A stretch of 64,000 nt of DNA from Guptibacillus hwajinpoensis (GCF_020171785.1 NZ_JAIVAE010000006.1:62001-126000); one strand, 5' to 3'; positions 42,651 to 52,042 are shown, counted from the stretch's first letter. The notes: a model not told the origin generated them from the sequence alone. Made by a program: numbers and translations.

Positions 42651-43952
42651 GTGAATGAGCAAGAAAGAGAAGAGTTGTTTCTTCTTGAGCTAAGGCGGCT
42701 CAGGTCAAAAAATTACATCACTGATCAAACTTTTGAGGTCGTGTCTAGCGCTTATGAAAAAATGATTCATTCTTCTATTGAATGGGTTGACGCACCTGTA
42801 GAGCAAGAGGAAGTCCTTGCTCCACCAGAAAGGGTTCCAGCTAAGCCGGCGCCAGTAAAAGAAAAGAAAGTGAAATCCACGCAGGAGCTTAGAGATCGGA
42901 ATTTAACGTGGATCTTAATTATTGGCGTTGTGTTTCTGCTACTGGGGGCACTTGTTCTTGCTACAAGTACGTGGGATGTGATGACTTCAATTATGAAGAC
43001 CGCTCTTATTGGAGGAATTGCAGCTGTGTTTTTTGGTATCAGCTGGCTGAGTGGTCATAAGCTCCGTATCGAAAAAACGGCTTTTTCATTTTTAGTTTTA
43101 GGAAGTCTTTTTCTTCCGATCGTTGTTTTTTCAGCAGGATACTTTCAGCTCTTTGGGGAATGGCTATCCGTCAGTGGCGCGGGAAATGAAGTACTTGGTT
43201 TGATTGGTGTCTTCCTTTGTTTACCGCTTTATTTCATACAGGCCAACCGTCAGCACTCACGGTTATTTGTTTGGTTTTCATTTGTGACGCTGAGCATCGG
43301 CGCTGCTTTCTTTATTCAAGTTTTTCAGCCAACAGTGGATTTGTTTTATCTTGGAATCGTGTTGTTTAACGGATTGCTGCTACTCTTTTATGCACGCGCA
43401 AAAAAAAGAGAGAAGCTTGTACTTTTTACAAAAGAACTACCCATTTATGCTCAAGGCAATCTCATTCTCTCAACCTTGCTCCTTCTGTTCTTTTACGAAA
43501 GCGAAGTTTTTTATAGTTTCAATGTCATTGTGACAGCATTTCTGTATCTAGCCATGATCTATATTGGCAAACAAAAAGACTATCATTTTGTGTTTACGTT
43601 TTTGCTCATATATGGAATCTATCAGCTAATCGAGCATTCTGTCCTTGAGTCGGCCGACGTTATGCTTTATGCGCTTGTAGGGTTTATTTTTATTGGACTA
43701 CAGTCGGTCGATCGTCTTCAAAATCCATATATGAAAAAAGTGTTTCAGTTAACGAGTGGCGTCGTATCGCTCTCTGCCTTTATCTTTATTACGTATAAAG
43801 GATTAATCTTACGTTATGATGATCCGTCATGGCTTCTTGTGCTCGGTTATGTGATCATTAGCATCAATTATATCGCTCTTGCGAATGTAACGCGTTACCG
43901 GATCTTTGGATTTCTGGCGCCATTATTTCTTGCTGTAGCTGGACTTTATTAA
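42651..43952 (+). CDS. N-terminal part of a large membrane protein split by an in-frame TAA
   Basis: 434 residues from GTG 42651, with GGGGGTG upstream. A soluble N-terminal region of about 80 residues (ELRRLRSKNYITDQTFEVV) and a proline/lysine linker are followed by about eleven closely spaced membrane segments. It resembles the DUF2157-type large membrane proteins of Bacillus, but I cannot name the family with certainty. The frame ends at TAA 43950-43952 in the middle of a run of membrane helices, and the next codon opens a 694-residue frame in the same phase. The intact gene would encode about 1,130 residues. Confidence 0.75.
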   Translation: MNEQEREELFLLELRRLRSKNYITDQTFEVVSSAYEKMIHSSIEWVDAPVEQEEVLAPPERVPAKPAPVKEKKVKSTQELRDRNLTWILIIGVVFLLLGALVLATSTWDVMTSIMKTALIGGIAAVFFGISWLSGHKLRIEKTAFSFLVLGSLFLPIVVFSAGYFQLFGEWLSVSGAGNEVLGLIGVFLCLPLYFIQANRQHSRLFVWFSFVTLSIGAAFFIQVFQPTVDLFYLGIVLFNGLLLLFYARAKKREKLVLFTKELPIYAQGNLILSTLLLLFFYESEVFYSFNVIVTAFLYLAMIYIGKQKDYHFVFTFLLIYGIYQLIEHSVLESADVMLYALVGFIFIGLQSVDRLQNPYMKKVFQLTSGVVSLSAFIFITYKGLILRYDDPSWLLVLGYVIISINYIALANVTRYRIFGFLAPLFLAVAGLY

Positions 43953-46037
43953 ATGGGCTTATTGTATACGGAGCCCTCAACCGAAACGGTGATGCTTCAT
44001 ATGTTTGCAACAGGATTCCTCTTATATGCAGGTGGTTTCTATTGGAATGAGTGGGATGTAACGAAAAGAATGCAGACGGGAGCACTCTTTATTTCGTTTG
44101 GCCCCATCCTTTTGTCGCTTTTACTTGGACTCGTTAGCAGTCGATGGTGGTTGGAAAGTAGCTTATTACTCGTACTTTGCTTTTTGTATTTATCAATCTA
44201 TCAAAAAGGGAAGTGGAAATGGCTTCGCTTTACTGGCGCATTGCTCAATCCGATCACGTGGGGTGTTGCCTTACTCGCGCTTTACTCTCCATTTGCGAGA
44301 AATGATTTCTATGAAAATACCTTTGGACTACCTTTTCATACAGCCATCGTAGCGGTTTTGGTCGTCGGGCTACACTATTTTTGGCGTAAAAAAGATGCGG
44401 AAGTATTGGAAGAGATGGCCTTTTGGACGGGTGTTAGTTTTTATGGATTGTCGTTACTTCTCTTGCTTGCAGCGGCGGTAAATGAATTGTTTGTTCGCTC
44501 TGGGTTATTGCTTGGTGCAGTTGGGATGCTTTATCTTATTTTCAAGCGCACCAAGGAAGAGACGCTTTGGCCACTGCTAAGTTTTTTCACACTAGGAACC
44601 TATCTTTCGATTGCAGAAGCTCTCCCTATTCAAGGAATGTTTCTGTGGATTCCTGGGGCAGTTCTTCTGATCCTGATTGCCGATACGCTTGGAAAAAAAG
44701 ATAACGTAATCCAGCGTGCTTATTTCTATTTGGGTCATCTTTATTTACCCGCCGCTCTCTTTTATACCGTTTCTGAACATGGAAACGAGCCGGTATTATA
44801 CGTTATCGCGCTTGTCGTTTATGTTTATTCCATGCTGACGAGGAAAATCGAATGGCAAATTCGCACCTTTTTATATGCAGGTTTTACGGTTCTTCCTTTG
44901 CTTTATATAGCGATCATTGATTCGTTAGAAATGCAAAACAAGGCGTATACGTATATAGGGTTTGTACCGAGTTTAGTTATGTTTGGTTTATGGTTCGTTC
45001 TTGGTGAGATATGGAGTGAACGAGTGAAATGGTACGCGGTGCCGTTTGCCGTGTTTGGACTTTTTCCTTTTATCAATACGTACGAGGAAATTCAGTTAAT
45101 CCCTTTAGCTGTTGGTCTCTTTTATGCTGCTCTGCTTCTTTACGTGATGCATCAATCCGGTTGGCAGCTGTTCGCGATTGTTCCACTACTTTTTGTGCAA
45201 TCGATGATCTTTCTTTTACCAATCGAGACTGTGGAGATTCAAACGTTGGTATACGTTGGAGCAGCTGTCGTTTTGTTAGCGACTGGATCCTTGATTCATC
45301 ATAAACTCTATTCCCTTCGTGGAAAGCGAATGCATGAAAAGCATATTGATTGGTATGCTGTTATTGCCTTTCTATTCGTGCTCAACCTTTATCAAGACCT
45401 GACGCTCGTCTCTCTTTGGGCGGATGAACTAAGAGCTCTCTTTATCGTTGCTTTTTTCTTTTTACAAATAAAAAGGGTTCCAGCTGGAATTCCTGCAAAA
45501 GTGATAAAAACTGCTGCGGCACTCTCGCTATTTGTCCCGTATTACACGCTTCTTCATCACATTGAAATCAATGAATATATTATGACGGAAGTATATGTAT
45601 TACCGTGGCTTGCGGTCAGTATTTATTTATCAAAGAAAACATGGGATCAAAGTAGACAAATCATGAATGTTATCGAATGGGGCGTGCTTTTGATTGTAGC
45701 GGTCATACTTGTATTCGATGCGCTTATGAGTAACACCATTTATGATGCGCTCATTGCTGGAGGGCTTTCCCTTGCTTCAGTCCTTGCAGGCTTTTTCTAT
45801 CGAATCAAATCTTACTTCTTGATCGGTTGTAGCGTGTTGCTTTTAAATCTTCTATTGCAAACGAGACCTTACTGGGGCAACATGCCGTGGTGGGCTTACC
45901 TCTTAATCGCAGGCGCGACTTTGATTTCTGTCGCCAGTTTCTACGAGTGGCAGAAACAGAATAAAAACGAAGAAGGAGAGACACTGTTACAAGTGAAGAA
46001 ACAACAGCTTTTAGCGAAATGGAAGCTATGGCGTTAA
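43953..46037 (+). CDS. C-terminal part of the same split membrane protein
   Basis: 694 residues with some twenty hydrophobic segments and short charged loops, ending in a basic cytoplasmic tail (LQVKKQQLLAKWKLWR). It begins with the ATG directly after the TAA of the preceding frame, in the same phase, and has no ribosome site, so it is unlikely to be an independent gene. It is not translated efficiently unless there is read-through or re-initiation. A terminator follows. A sequencing error at the TAA is the main alternative to a recent nonsense mutation. Confidence 0.7.
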   Translation: MGLLYTEPSTETVMLHMFATGFLLYAGGFYWNEWDVTKRMQTGALFISFGPILLSLLLGLVSSRWWLESSLLLVLCFLYLSIYQKGKWKWLRFTGALLNPITWGVALLALYSPFARNDFYENTFGLPFHTAIVAVLVVGLHYFWRKKDAEVLEEMAFWTGVSFYGLSLLLLLAAAVNELFVRSGLLLGAVGMLYLIFKRTKEETLWPLLSFFTLGTYLSIAEALPIQGMFLWIPGAVLLILIADTLGKKDNVIQRAYFYLGHLYLPAALFYTVSEHGNEPVLYVIALVVYVYSMLTRKIEWQIRTFLYAGFTVLPLLYIAIIDSLEMQNKAYTYIGFVPSLVMFGLWFVLGEIWSERVKWYAVPFAVFGLFPFINTYEEIQLIPLAVGLFYAALLLYVMHQSGWQLFAIVPLLFVQSMIFLLPIETVEIQTLVYVGAAVVLLATGSLIHHKLYSLRGKRMHEKHIDWYAVIAFLFVLNLYQDLTLVSLWADELRALFIVAFFFLQIKRVPAGIPAKVIKTAAALSLFVPYYTLLHHIEINEYIMTEVYVLPWLAVSIYLSKKTWDQSRQIMNVIEWGVLLIVAVILVFDALMSNTIYDALIAGGLSLASVLAGFFYRIKSYFLIGCSVLLLNLLLQTRPYWGNMPWWAYLLIAGATLISVASFYEWQKQNKNEEGETLLQVKKQQLLAKWKLWR

Positions 46038-46046
46038 AGGAAAAAG

Positions 46047-46095
46047 CTGTCTCGCTGAACGAGGGTCGATCATCGTTCGGCGGACAGTCTTTTTT
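46047..46095 (+). terminator. Terminator after the split membrane-protein gene
   Basis: Imperfect stem CTGTC..TGAACGA / TCGTTCG..GACAG, followed by a T-run. Confidence 0.7.
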
Positions 46096-46113
46096 GCTTT
46101 TCATAAAAACAAG

Positions 46114-46144
46114 TTGATTCCGTTTGGAGCGTTCGATATATAAT
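46114..46144 (+). promoter_or_regulatory. Promoter of the three-component sensing operon
   Basis: TTGATT and TATAAT with 19 nt between. The leader that follows contains a GTCCTC/GAGGAC hairpin (46157-46173) and then palindrome copy 5 before the ribosome site. Confidence 0.5.
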
Positions 46145-46187
46145 GACATAAGGAAAGTCCTCTGAGGGAGGACAAGTGTCTTTTGAG

Positions 46188-46211
46188 GGGGTCAGGCGCG
46201 AGCCTGACCCC
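46188..46211 (+). repeat. Dispersed palindrome, copy 5 (in a 5' leader)
   Basis: GGGGTCAGGC, loop GCGA, GCCTGACCCC. It is the only copy upstream of a gene: it ends 11 nt before the AGGAGG ribosome site of the sugar-sensor gene, so its hairpin could influence translation. GCGA is a stable tetraloop. Confidence 0.82.
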
Positions 46212-46233
46212 ACTAAAAAAAGGAGGTAAATCA

Positions 46234-47232
46234 ATGGCGCGCTGGATATACGTGATTGGTGGTTTGCTAGTAACGGTAACCTTTTCTTTTTTTTTATTCT
46301 ATTCTGTAAGGGCTTTCAATTTAACCCCAGACCGTCCTTCTGCTTCTTATAAAGCTCCGGATTATCGCTTCGTCCTTGTTACGGAAGAGGTTGATAATGA
46401 TTACTGGCGACTTGTCGAAAAAGGAGCACGCGCTGCAGCTAAGAAGCATCATGTGTCATTACAGTATACAGGCCCCAAACAAGCTAACCTTGATGAACAT
46501 ATGAAAATGATTGAAATGGCGGCTGCATCAAAAGTGGATGGCATCATCGCGCAGGGATTGAATCAGAAGGTATCACCTCCGATTATTAATCGCGTATCAG
46601 AAAAAGGGATTCCTTTTTTAACTATCGATACGGATGCTCCTGAAAGTAAGCGCGTGGCGTACGTTGGAACGGATAATTATTATGCTGGGTTTCTAGCAGG
46701 ACAAGCGTTACTAAAAGATACAGAAGATGAAATAAAGGTTGGCATCATTACGGGCCGTTATGATTCAGCAAATCAAAAGCTTCGGGTCGAGGGATTTAAA
46801 GATGCAATTAAAGGTAGCGATCGCGTGAACGTCGTTGCTATTGCTGAATCACAAATTACACGAATCCAAGCAGCTGAAAAAACGTATGAGATGATAAAAG
46901 ATTACCCTGACGTTAATGCCTTTTACGGAACGAGTGCCCTTGATGCGATCGGCATCGTTCAAGTTCTTGAAAGCATTGGCATGACGGATCGCGTTTATGT
47001 GATTGGGTTTGATATTCTCCCGGAAACCCTTCAACTTCTTAAAGATGGAAAGCTTGAAGCGACTGTTGAACAAAAACCATATGAGATGGGATACGACGCC
47101 GTAGAATTGATGATTCAAGTGCTTGAAGGTGATAAGGTTTCTACCTATCACCACACGATGACAGATGTAGTGCGGCAGAAAGACTTGATCGAAACAGAAA
47201 CAATGACGCCGGGAGGGATGAAACAACAATGA
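46234..47232 (+). CDS. Membrane-anchored periplasmic-binding-type sugar sensor
   Basis: 332 residues from ATG 46234, behind AAAGGAGG; the open frame before it contains the palindrome. One N-terminal membrane anchor (residues 5-25) without a lipobox cysteine is followed by a RbsB-type sugar-binding domain (RFVLVTEEVDNDYWRLVEKGA; DGIIAQGLN; VYVIGFDILPETLQLLKDGK; ATVEQKPYEMGYDAVEL). Its stop overlaps the start of the histidine kinase by 4 nt. The order binding protein, LytS-type kinase, YesN-type regulator is that of the XylFII-LytS-YesN three-component systems, so it presumably presents a sugar to the kinase rather than to a transporter. Confidence 0.87.
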   Translation: MARWIYVIGGLLVTVTFSFFLFYSVRAFNLTPDRPSASYKAPDYRFVLVTEEVDNDYWRLVEKGARAAAKKHHVSLQYTGPKQANLDEHMKMIEMAAASKVDGIIAQGLNQKVSPPIINRVSEKGIPFLTIDTDAPESKRVAYVGTDNYYAGFLAGQALLKDTEDEIKVGIITGRYDSANQKLRVEGFKDAIKGSDRVNVVAIAESQITRIQAAEKTYEMIKDYPDVNAFYGTSALDAIGIVQVLESIGMTDRVYVIGFDILPETLQLLKDGKLEATVEQKPYEMGYDAVELMIQVLEGDKVSTYHHTMTDVVRQKDLIETETMTPGGMKQQ

Positions 47233-48677
47233 AAATTCAAGCGAGATTTATTCTCTTTTTTACATTGCTTGTTATTTTGATGAACGGTGTCGCGTTTTAC
47301 TTGTTTCATAGCAGTCAGCGTACGATTGATGATTATCACACGAGTTTTGAGCGGTTTATCGTCTTAAATGAAATCTCGCAACAAACCAATACGGTCTATG
47401 AAGCGATGAATACGTATTTAACGGCACGAACGCAAACAGAATTAACCGCTTATGCGACTGAACGAAAAATTCTTTCGCAAGAAAAGGAAGATCTCCTCGA
47501 TATAGTGAAAAATGAAGGAAACGATCAAATCGTTACAAATTATGAAAACATGATCGAAAGCTTTTTACTTGAATGCGACATTACCGTACAGGCTTTTCAG
47601 AGGCAGGAAATTAATCAATATTCAGGTCACTTAAACGAAGCGGCGCAAATCTCTACCTTTATTCAGGAAACCACCTTAACGCTTATTAATTCTGAATTAA
47701 CGGATTACCGCACGTTTTACAATGAAATGGATCAAAAAAGTTCCTACCTTCAGTGGATGGGGATTTCGTTATTCGTTTCCATGATTATCTTTAGCTTCTT
47801 AATGGCCTTCTGGTTTTCGCGTGGCATTACAAAACCGATTCATGAACTTGCGGCTGCAGCTAAAAAACTAGCAAGGGGAGATTTTACGGCAAATAAAGTT
47901 GTCGTAAAATCGAGAAGTGAACTGCAGTTATTGGCAGAAACCTTTTACCGCATGCAGGAAAATATACAAGGATTAATTATTGAAATGAAGCAAAAATCAG
48001 AGCTCGATCAGCTTTTAAAGGAAATGGAGTTAAAAAGTCTTCAAAGTCAGATGAATCCTCACTTTCTTTTTAATACCCTTAATACGATTTCAAGACGTGC
48101 TTATATTGAAGGGGCTGAACAAACGAGTGAGCTTATTGAATCGGTAGCCGCTCTTCTACGTTACAATCTTGGAAATTTAGCAAAAGACGTGACATTAAAA
48201 GATGAATTAACGATTGTGAGAGAATATTTTTTTATTCAGAAGTCGCGGTTTGGTGAACGAGTGAAATTTGATGTGATCGCAGACGAGAACGTGCTCGACT
48301 GCAAGATCCCTGTGCTAACGCTTCAGCCAATTGTAGAAAATGCCTTTATACACGGTGTGGAAACGTATGAAGAGGGTGGCGAAATTATGATTCGCATTTA
48401 TGCGGAACAAGACGATGTCATTATCGAGGTGGCGGATAACGGAGTAGGAATGGAAACGACAAGGTTGTCACAATTATTTTCCAATGATGAACATTCGCTT
48501 ATTGGAAATAGACAGGGTCATTCTACGGGTCTTGGCATGCAAAATGTGAAGAAACGAATTGAATTGTTCTCCCAGCAGGCCGGTTCCATGACCGTTCATT
48601 CTTCTAAAGAAGTTGGAACAACGGTTCGACTGAATTTACCTTATAGAAAACAAAAAGGAGATGAACAATTTGCTTAA
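47229..48677 (+). CDS. LytS/YesM-type sensor histidine kinase
   Basis: 482 residues. Membrane segments at about 7-25 and 175-197 flank an extracellular helical domain. A HAMP linker follows, then the His_kinase domain with H278 in QMNPHFLFNTLN, and an ATPase domain with VENAFIHG, DNGVGM and GLGMQNVKKR. It starts inside the stop of the sugar-sensor gene and ends 8 bp inside the response-regulator gene. It would be activated by the ligand-bound sensor protein and phosphorylate the AraC-type regulator. Confidence 0.93.
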   Translation: MKIQARFILFFTLLVILMNGVAFYLFHSSQRTIDDYHTSFERFIVLNEISQQTNTVYEAMNTYLTARTQTELTAYATERKILSQEKEDLLDIVKNEGNDQIVTNYENMIESFLLECDITVQAFQRQEINQYSGHLNEAAQISTFIQETTLTLINSELTDYRTFYNEMDQKSSYLQWMGISLFVSMIIFSFLMAFWFSRGITKPIHELAAAAKKLARGDFTANKVVVKSRSELQLLAETFYRMQENIQGLIIEMKQKSELDQLLKEMELKSLQSQMNPHFLFNTLNTISRRAYIEGAEQTSELIESVAALLRYNLGNLAKDVTLKDELTIVREYFFIQKSRFGERVKFDVIADENVLDCKIPVLTLQPIVENAFIHGVETYEEGGEIMIRIYAEQDDVIIEVADNGVGMETTRLSQLFSNDEHSLIGNRQGHSTGLGMQNVKKRIELFSQQAGSMTVHSSKEVGTTVRLNLPYRKQKGDEQFA

Positions 48678-50223
48678 AATCATGATTGTCGATGACGAGC
48701 AGCTGGAGCGGGATGCAATCGAAATGATGATAACACGAGAATATGGCGATCAGGTAAAACTAGTAAAAGCGAAAAATGGGAGAGAAGCCATTTCGTTTGT
48801 AGGCGAATTTCATCCGCATATTGTTTTTATGGACATTAAAATGCCGGGGATTGATGGGATAGCGGCAGTTCGAACGATTAAGCGCAACCATCCGAACATT
48901 CGATTTATTATGCTTTCTGCTTTTGACACATTTAACTATGCAAGGGACGTGATGCAGCAAGGGGTGAAAGAATATTTGTTAAAGCCAGGACGTAAGAGTG
49001 AAATTCTAGCTGCCCTTTCACGTGTCTCTACAGAACTTGAAATAGAGCGAGAAGAAGCTGCCAAAAAAGACCATGTTCAAGCACAGCTTGCAAAAGCCGT
49101 TCACTTACTAGAAGGTGAGTGGATGAATGCGATCTTAATGAATCAAGTAACAGAGTTCAGTCCTGCTGAATGGAGCGAACTGCTTGGCTTTCAAACGACA
49201 GCAGGTTATGCCCTTGTTTTTAAGTTTCCAAACAAACAGGATTGCTTCAATGAAATGGTTCAGTGGATCAAAAAGAAAGTAAAAAGCGCCTTTCCTGCTG
49301 AAGCTTTAATCGGAGTAAGAGATGAATTCTATTTACCCTGCTTTCTTTTTAGTGACAGCCTTCAGGAGAAAGACAAGCGGCTAAAAGCGAAATTACAGCC
49401 TATGTTACGAAACCTTCTTCATGAATTCTATCAGCATTTTGGCGTAGCGGTTTGTATTGGGGTGGGGAGGCCATATAAGGAAGCCGAGCAATTTGTCGCA
49501 TCTTATCGAGAAGCCCTTCATACTGTTCGCGATCTAGATGTTGAACAAGATGTCACTTATGCCTTTTATCATGAAGGGAAAAGTGCTAACGTACCTAGAC
49601 AAGATCGCACACAGGAGCAGGAGTCGATTGTGATCAATGCGATCAACAATGGTGACTTCACAAGAGCGATGAAAGAACTTGATGTGTATGTTGAAATGAT
49701 TTCAGTTGAACCAGCTTCCACTTATGTTCAAAAACTGAATGAACTCTTTCTTGTCGCTGAACGTATTCTTCAAAACAATGGAATCGTCTTATCTTCTTAT
49801 GTATACCTCCGTGCGGAAAATGAGTATGAAGCTACCAATCTAGCGCGAGAAAAGCTCCGGAAGTTAAGTGTGTATGTCCAGGAATGGCGTGCGCTCCACG
49901 GCGGGGATCGTCTTGAACAGGTCAAGCAATACATTCGAGCTCATTTTCATAAACAGCTCACCCTTGAAGAAGCAGCGGAGCACGTTGAGCTTAGCCCTTA
50001 TTACGTCAGTAAATTATTTAAAGATAAGAGCGGCATAACATTCATTGATTACGTTACAGAAGTTCGGATTGATGAAGCAAAACGAGAGATGCTGGATGCC
50101 TCCAAAAGTTTAAAAGAGATTTGTTTCAACGTCGGATATAAAGATCCGAATTATTTCAGTCGAGTATTTAAGCGAAAAGTCGGTTTGTCGCCTTCGCAAT
50201 ATCGTAACAAGTTGTTGGTATGA
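48670..50223 (+). CDS. AraC-type response regulator (YesN-like)
   Basis: About 517 residues: receiver domain (IMIVDDEQ; phosphorylated aspartate in VFMDIKMPG; LLKPG), a long middle region, and two AraC helix-turn-helix motifs at the C-terminus (LTLEEAAEHVELSPYYVSKLF and LKEICFNVGYKDPNYFSRVFKR). I prefer TTG 48670 as start because AAGGAG lies nine bases before it; the ATG at 48661 abuts the same site. It likely activates the sugar ABC operon at 52.1 kb, whose upstream region carries direct repeats. Confidence 0.92.
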   Translation: MLKIMIVDDEQLERDAIEMMITREYGDQVKLVKAKNGREAISFVGEFHPHIVFMDIKMPGIDGIAAVRTIKRNHPNIRFIMLSAFDTFNYARDVMQQGVKEYLLKPGRKSEILAALSRVSTELEIEREEAAKKDHVQAQLAKAVHLLEGEWMNAILMNQVTEFSPAEWSELLGFQTTAGYALVFKFPNKQDCFNEMVQWIKKKVKSAFPAEALIGVRDEFYLPCFLFSDSLQEKDKRLKAKLQPMLRNLLHEFYQHFGVAVCIGVGRPYKEAEQFVASYREALHTVRDLDVEQDVTYAFYHEGKSANVPRQDRTQEQESIVINAINNGDFTRAMKELDVYVEMISVEPASTYVQKLNELFLVAERILQNNGIVLSSYVYLRAENEYEATNLAREKLRKLSVYVQEWRALHGGDRLEQVKQYIRAHFHKQLTLEEAAEHVELSPYYVSKLFKDKSGITFIDYVTEVRIDEAKREMLDASKSLKEICFNVGYKDPNYFSRVFKRKVGLSPSQYRNKLLV

Positions 50224-50390
50224 AACTAGGATCAAAAGGGGAGTCGCTGCTTATCGTCTTCCTATCAAGCTATTGACGGTTTCTTGTCATTACCCATTTA
50301 CCTATTTCCTTCTCCACCCTTCTAAAGTTATACTGTCTTGAGACGCAATTATGGGACGCAACATCCCTTAAACAGAGAGGAATTATCATC

Positions 50391-51197
50391 ATGCTTGATT
50401 ATAAGCTTTACAAAAACAAGGTCAGTGGCAGTGAAACGATCGTCTTGCTACATGGTCTCGGAGGAAACTACGGGATCTTCTGTCACCAAATAGGCACATA
50501 CAAAAAGAAGTATCATGTGTTAGCGATCAACTTACCAGGTCATGGCCAATCACCAAGTACGTCTAGCTATGGGAAACCTTTTACGAGTGAACTAATTGCT
50601 AATGAAATTCTCGCTCTTCTCGATCAACTAAAGATTACGAAAGCCCATTTAGTGGGCATTTCACTAGGTTCAGTTGCGGTACATCACTTGCTACAACAGG
50701 CACCTGAACGTGTTCAAAGTGCTGTGCTTGGTGGAGCGATTACCCGATTCAATCCCTTAGCTTCCTTTTTGCTGATGGCTGGAAATGCAGTGAAATCTTT
50801 TATTCCATATATGTGGTTATATAAATTGTTTGCTTATGTCATGATGCCAAAATCGAATCACGCGCGTTCACGAAAACTCTTTATTAGAGAAGCCCTGAAA
50901 ATGAATCGAAGCGATTTTCTTGCATGGTATAAACTGGCTCCTCACGTAAAAGAAACTTACATGGATGTCCAAGAAAATAGTGGAAACATCCCGAAACTAT
51001 ACATTTCAGGTGAACAGGATCACCTTTTTCTGAAGCCTTTGCTAGAAGATACTAGAAGTGATGAACAGGCAAATCATCTCATTTTAGAGCAATGCGGTCA
51101 CGTTTGTAATGTTGAAAAACCTCGAGAATTTAATGTTGCTTCCATGGCGTTTTTCAAGAGAAATCGTGCACAAACAAGCATTTCTCCTGCTTTATAA
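50391..51197 (+). CDS. Alpha/beta-hydrolase fold protein
   Basis: 268 residues. The oxyanion region is LLHGLGGNYG, nucleophile S91 is in GISLGS, the acid is near GEQDH and the histidine is in QCGHVCNVEKP, so the catalytic triad looks complete. It is a soluble cytoplasmic esterase, lipase or peptidase-like enzyme of unknown substrate. An AGAGAGGAATT site precedes the ATG. It is monocistronic, with a good terminator, and separate from the sensing operon before it. Confidence 0.87.
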   Translation: MLDYKLYKNKVSGSETIVLLHGLGGNYGIFCHQIGTYKKKYHVLAINLPGHGQSPSTSSYGKPFTSELIANEILALLDQLKITKAHLVGISLGSVAVHHLLQQAPERVQSAVLGGAITRFNPLASFLLMAGNAVKSFIPYMWLYKLFAYVMMPKSNHARSRKLFIREALKMNRSDFLAWYKLAPHVKETYMDVQENSGNIPKLYISGEQDHLFLKPLLEDTRSDEQANHLILEQCGHVCNVEKPREFNVASMAFFKRNRAQTSISPAL

Positions 51198-51238
51198 CTA
51201 TAAAAAATGACTTACTGCGAAGATGATTCTTCAATAAA

Positions 51239-51269
51239 AAACGCCCAGCCAATAGGTGGCTGGGCGTTT
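51239..51269. terminator. Terminator after the hydrolase gene
   Basis: Perfect 13-bp stem AAACGCCCAGCCA / TGGCTGGGCGTTT with a 5-nt loop. It lies between convergent genes and can serve both. Confidence 0.88.
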
Positions 51270-51304
51270 AGCTATTCATTGAAAGAATAGAATCCTATCT
51301 TTGT

Positions 51305-51907
51305 TTATCTACGCACCTCCCCATCTTTCAATATACCCTCCTGTACATACCGCTGAATCGAATGGAGTTCTTTCATCACTCGCGCCTTCTCTCGTTCATC
51401 TTTCCACCAGTTGTTTCGCTGTCCTGATTCGCGATCGTCACTACAAAAGCTATAAGAGATCCAATCTGGCATATACGTTGTAAGGGTGAGGTGGCATCTT
51501 TTCATATGATAGGGAGAGCTGACGATTAGGAGTCGATGAATCTGATTAAGACCGATGGAGCGTTGTAGCACCATAAGCGAGGCGAGTACATTCTCTGTTG
51601 TATTTGCAGCTTCCAGCTCCAGAAGGATATCTTCAGATGGGACACCAAGTTCGACTAACCGATCTCTCATCCATATGGCTTCAGGTTCTTCATTTTCTCC
51701 CCATCTTGCTGCGGAACCAGATACGAGAATTTTAGGGGCGCGTTTATCATGATAGAGGTTTGCTGCTTTAATGACGCGGTGAATTGTTTTGGCACCAAAC
51801 ACGAGAATACATTCCCCGGTTTGCTGATCATCTATGGTGTCATGAAACATTAACGTTGTAATTTCTTCTCTTGAGAGAGTGTCTGGATTTAATTCGGATA
51901 ACTTCAC
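51305..51907 (-). CDS. YdcF/DUF218-family protein
   Basis: 200 residues, no membrane segment. DUF218 motifs are LVFGAKTIHRVIKAANLY, ILVSGSAARWGENEEPEAIWMRDRLVELGVP (abridged) and LLELEAANTTENV, followed by RLLIVSSPYHMKRC. The family includes SanA/ElyC envelope proteins and the cytosolic YdcF; this one looks cytosolic, and its reaction is unknown. GTG start at 51907 with GAGGTGA upstream; the intervening ATG runs into a stop. It is divergent from the ABC operon at 52.1 kb. Confidence 0.88.
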   Translation of the reverse strand: MKLSELNPDTLSREEITTLMFHDTIDDQQTGECILVFGAKTIHRVIKAANLYHDKRAPKILVSGSAARWGENEEPEAIWMRDRLVELGVPSEDILLELEAANTTENVLASLMVLQRSIGLNQIHRLLIVSSPYHMKRCHLTLTTYMPDWISYSFCSDDRESGQRNNWWKDEREKARVMKELHSIQRYVQEGILKDGEVRR

Positions 51908-52009
51908 TTCATTTTCACCTCAATCGAACAGAAATATCTGCTTACCTTATCATTCTCTCTTTGCATGAGAAGACCCTTCTTTCATTTGTCTTGTACTAGC
52001 TTATGAAAC

Positions 52010-52040
52010 AACCACAAAAAAGTGAAGGTAACCACAAAAA
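52010..52040 (+). promoter_or_regulatory. Direct repeats, likely response-regulator binding site
   Basis: AACCACAAAAA occurs at 52010-52020 and again at 52030-52040, exactly 20 nt apart, about two helical turns. Tandem repeats of this spacing are typical of AraC-type activators, and the AraC-type response regulator is encoded 1.8 kb upstream. Confidence 0.55.
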
Positions 52041-52042
52041 TA

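Noticed and set aside
43950-43952. Programmed recoding or selenocysteine at the stop that splits the membrane-protein gene
   Set aside because: The codon is TAA, not TGA, and no stem-loop of a recoding element is evident nearby.
14719-46211. The GGGGTCAGG palindromes as terminal repeats of an insertion sequence
   Set aside because: No transposase lies between any two copies, distances are irregular, and ordinary operons fill the intervals.
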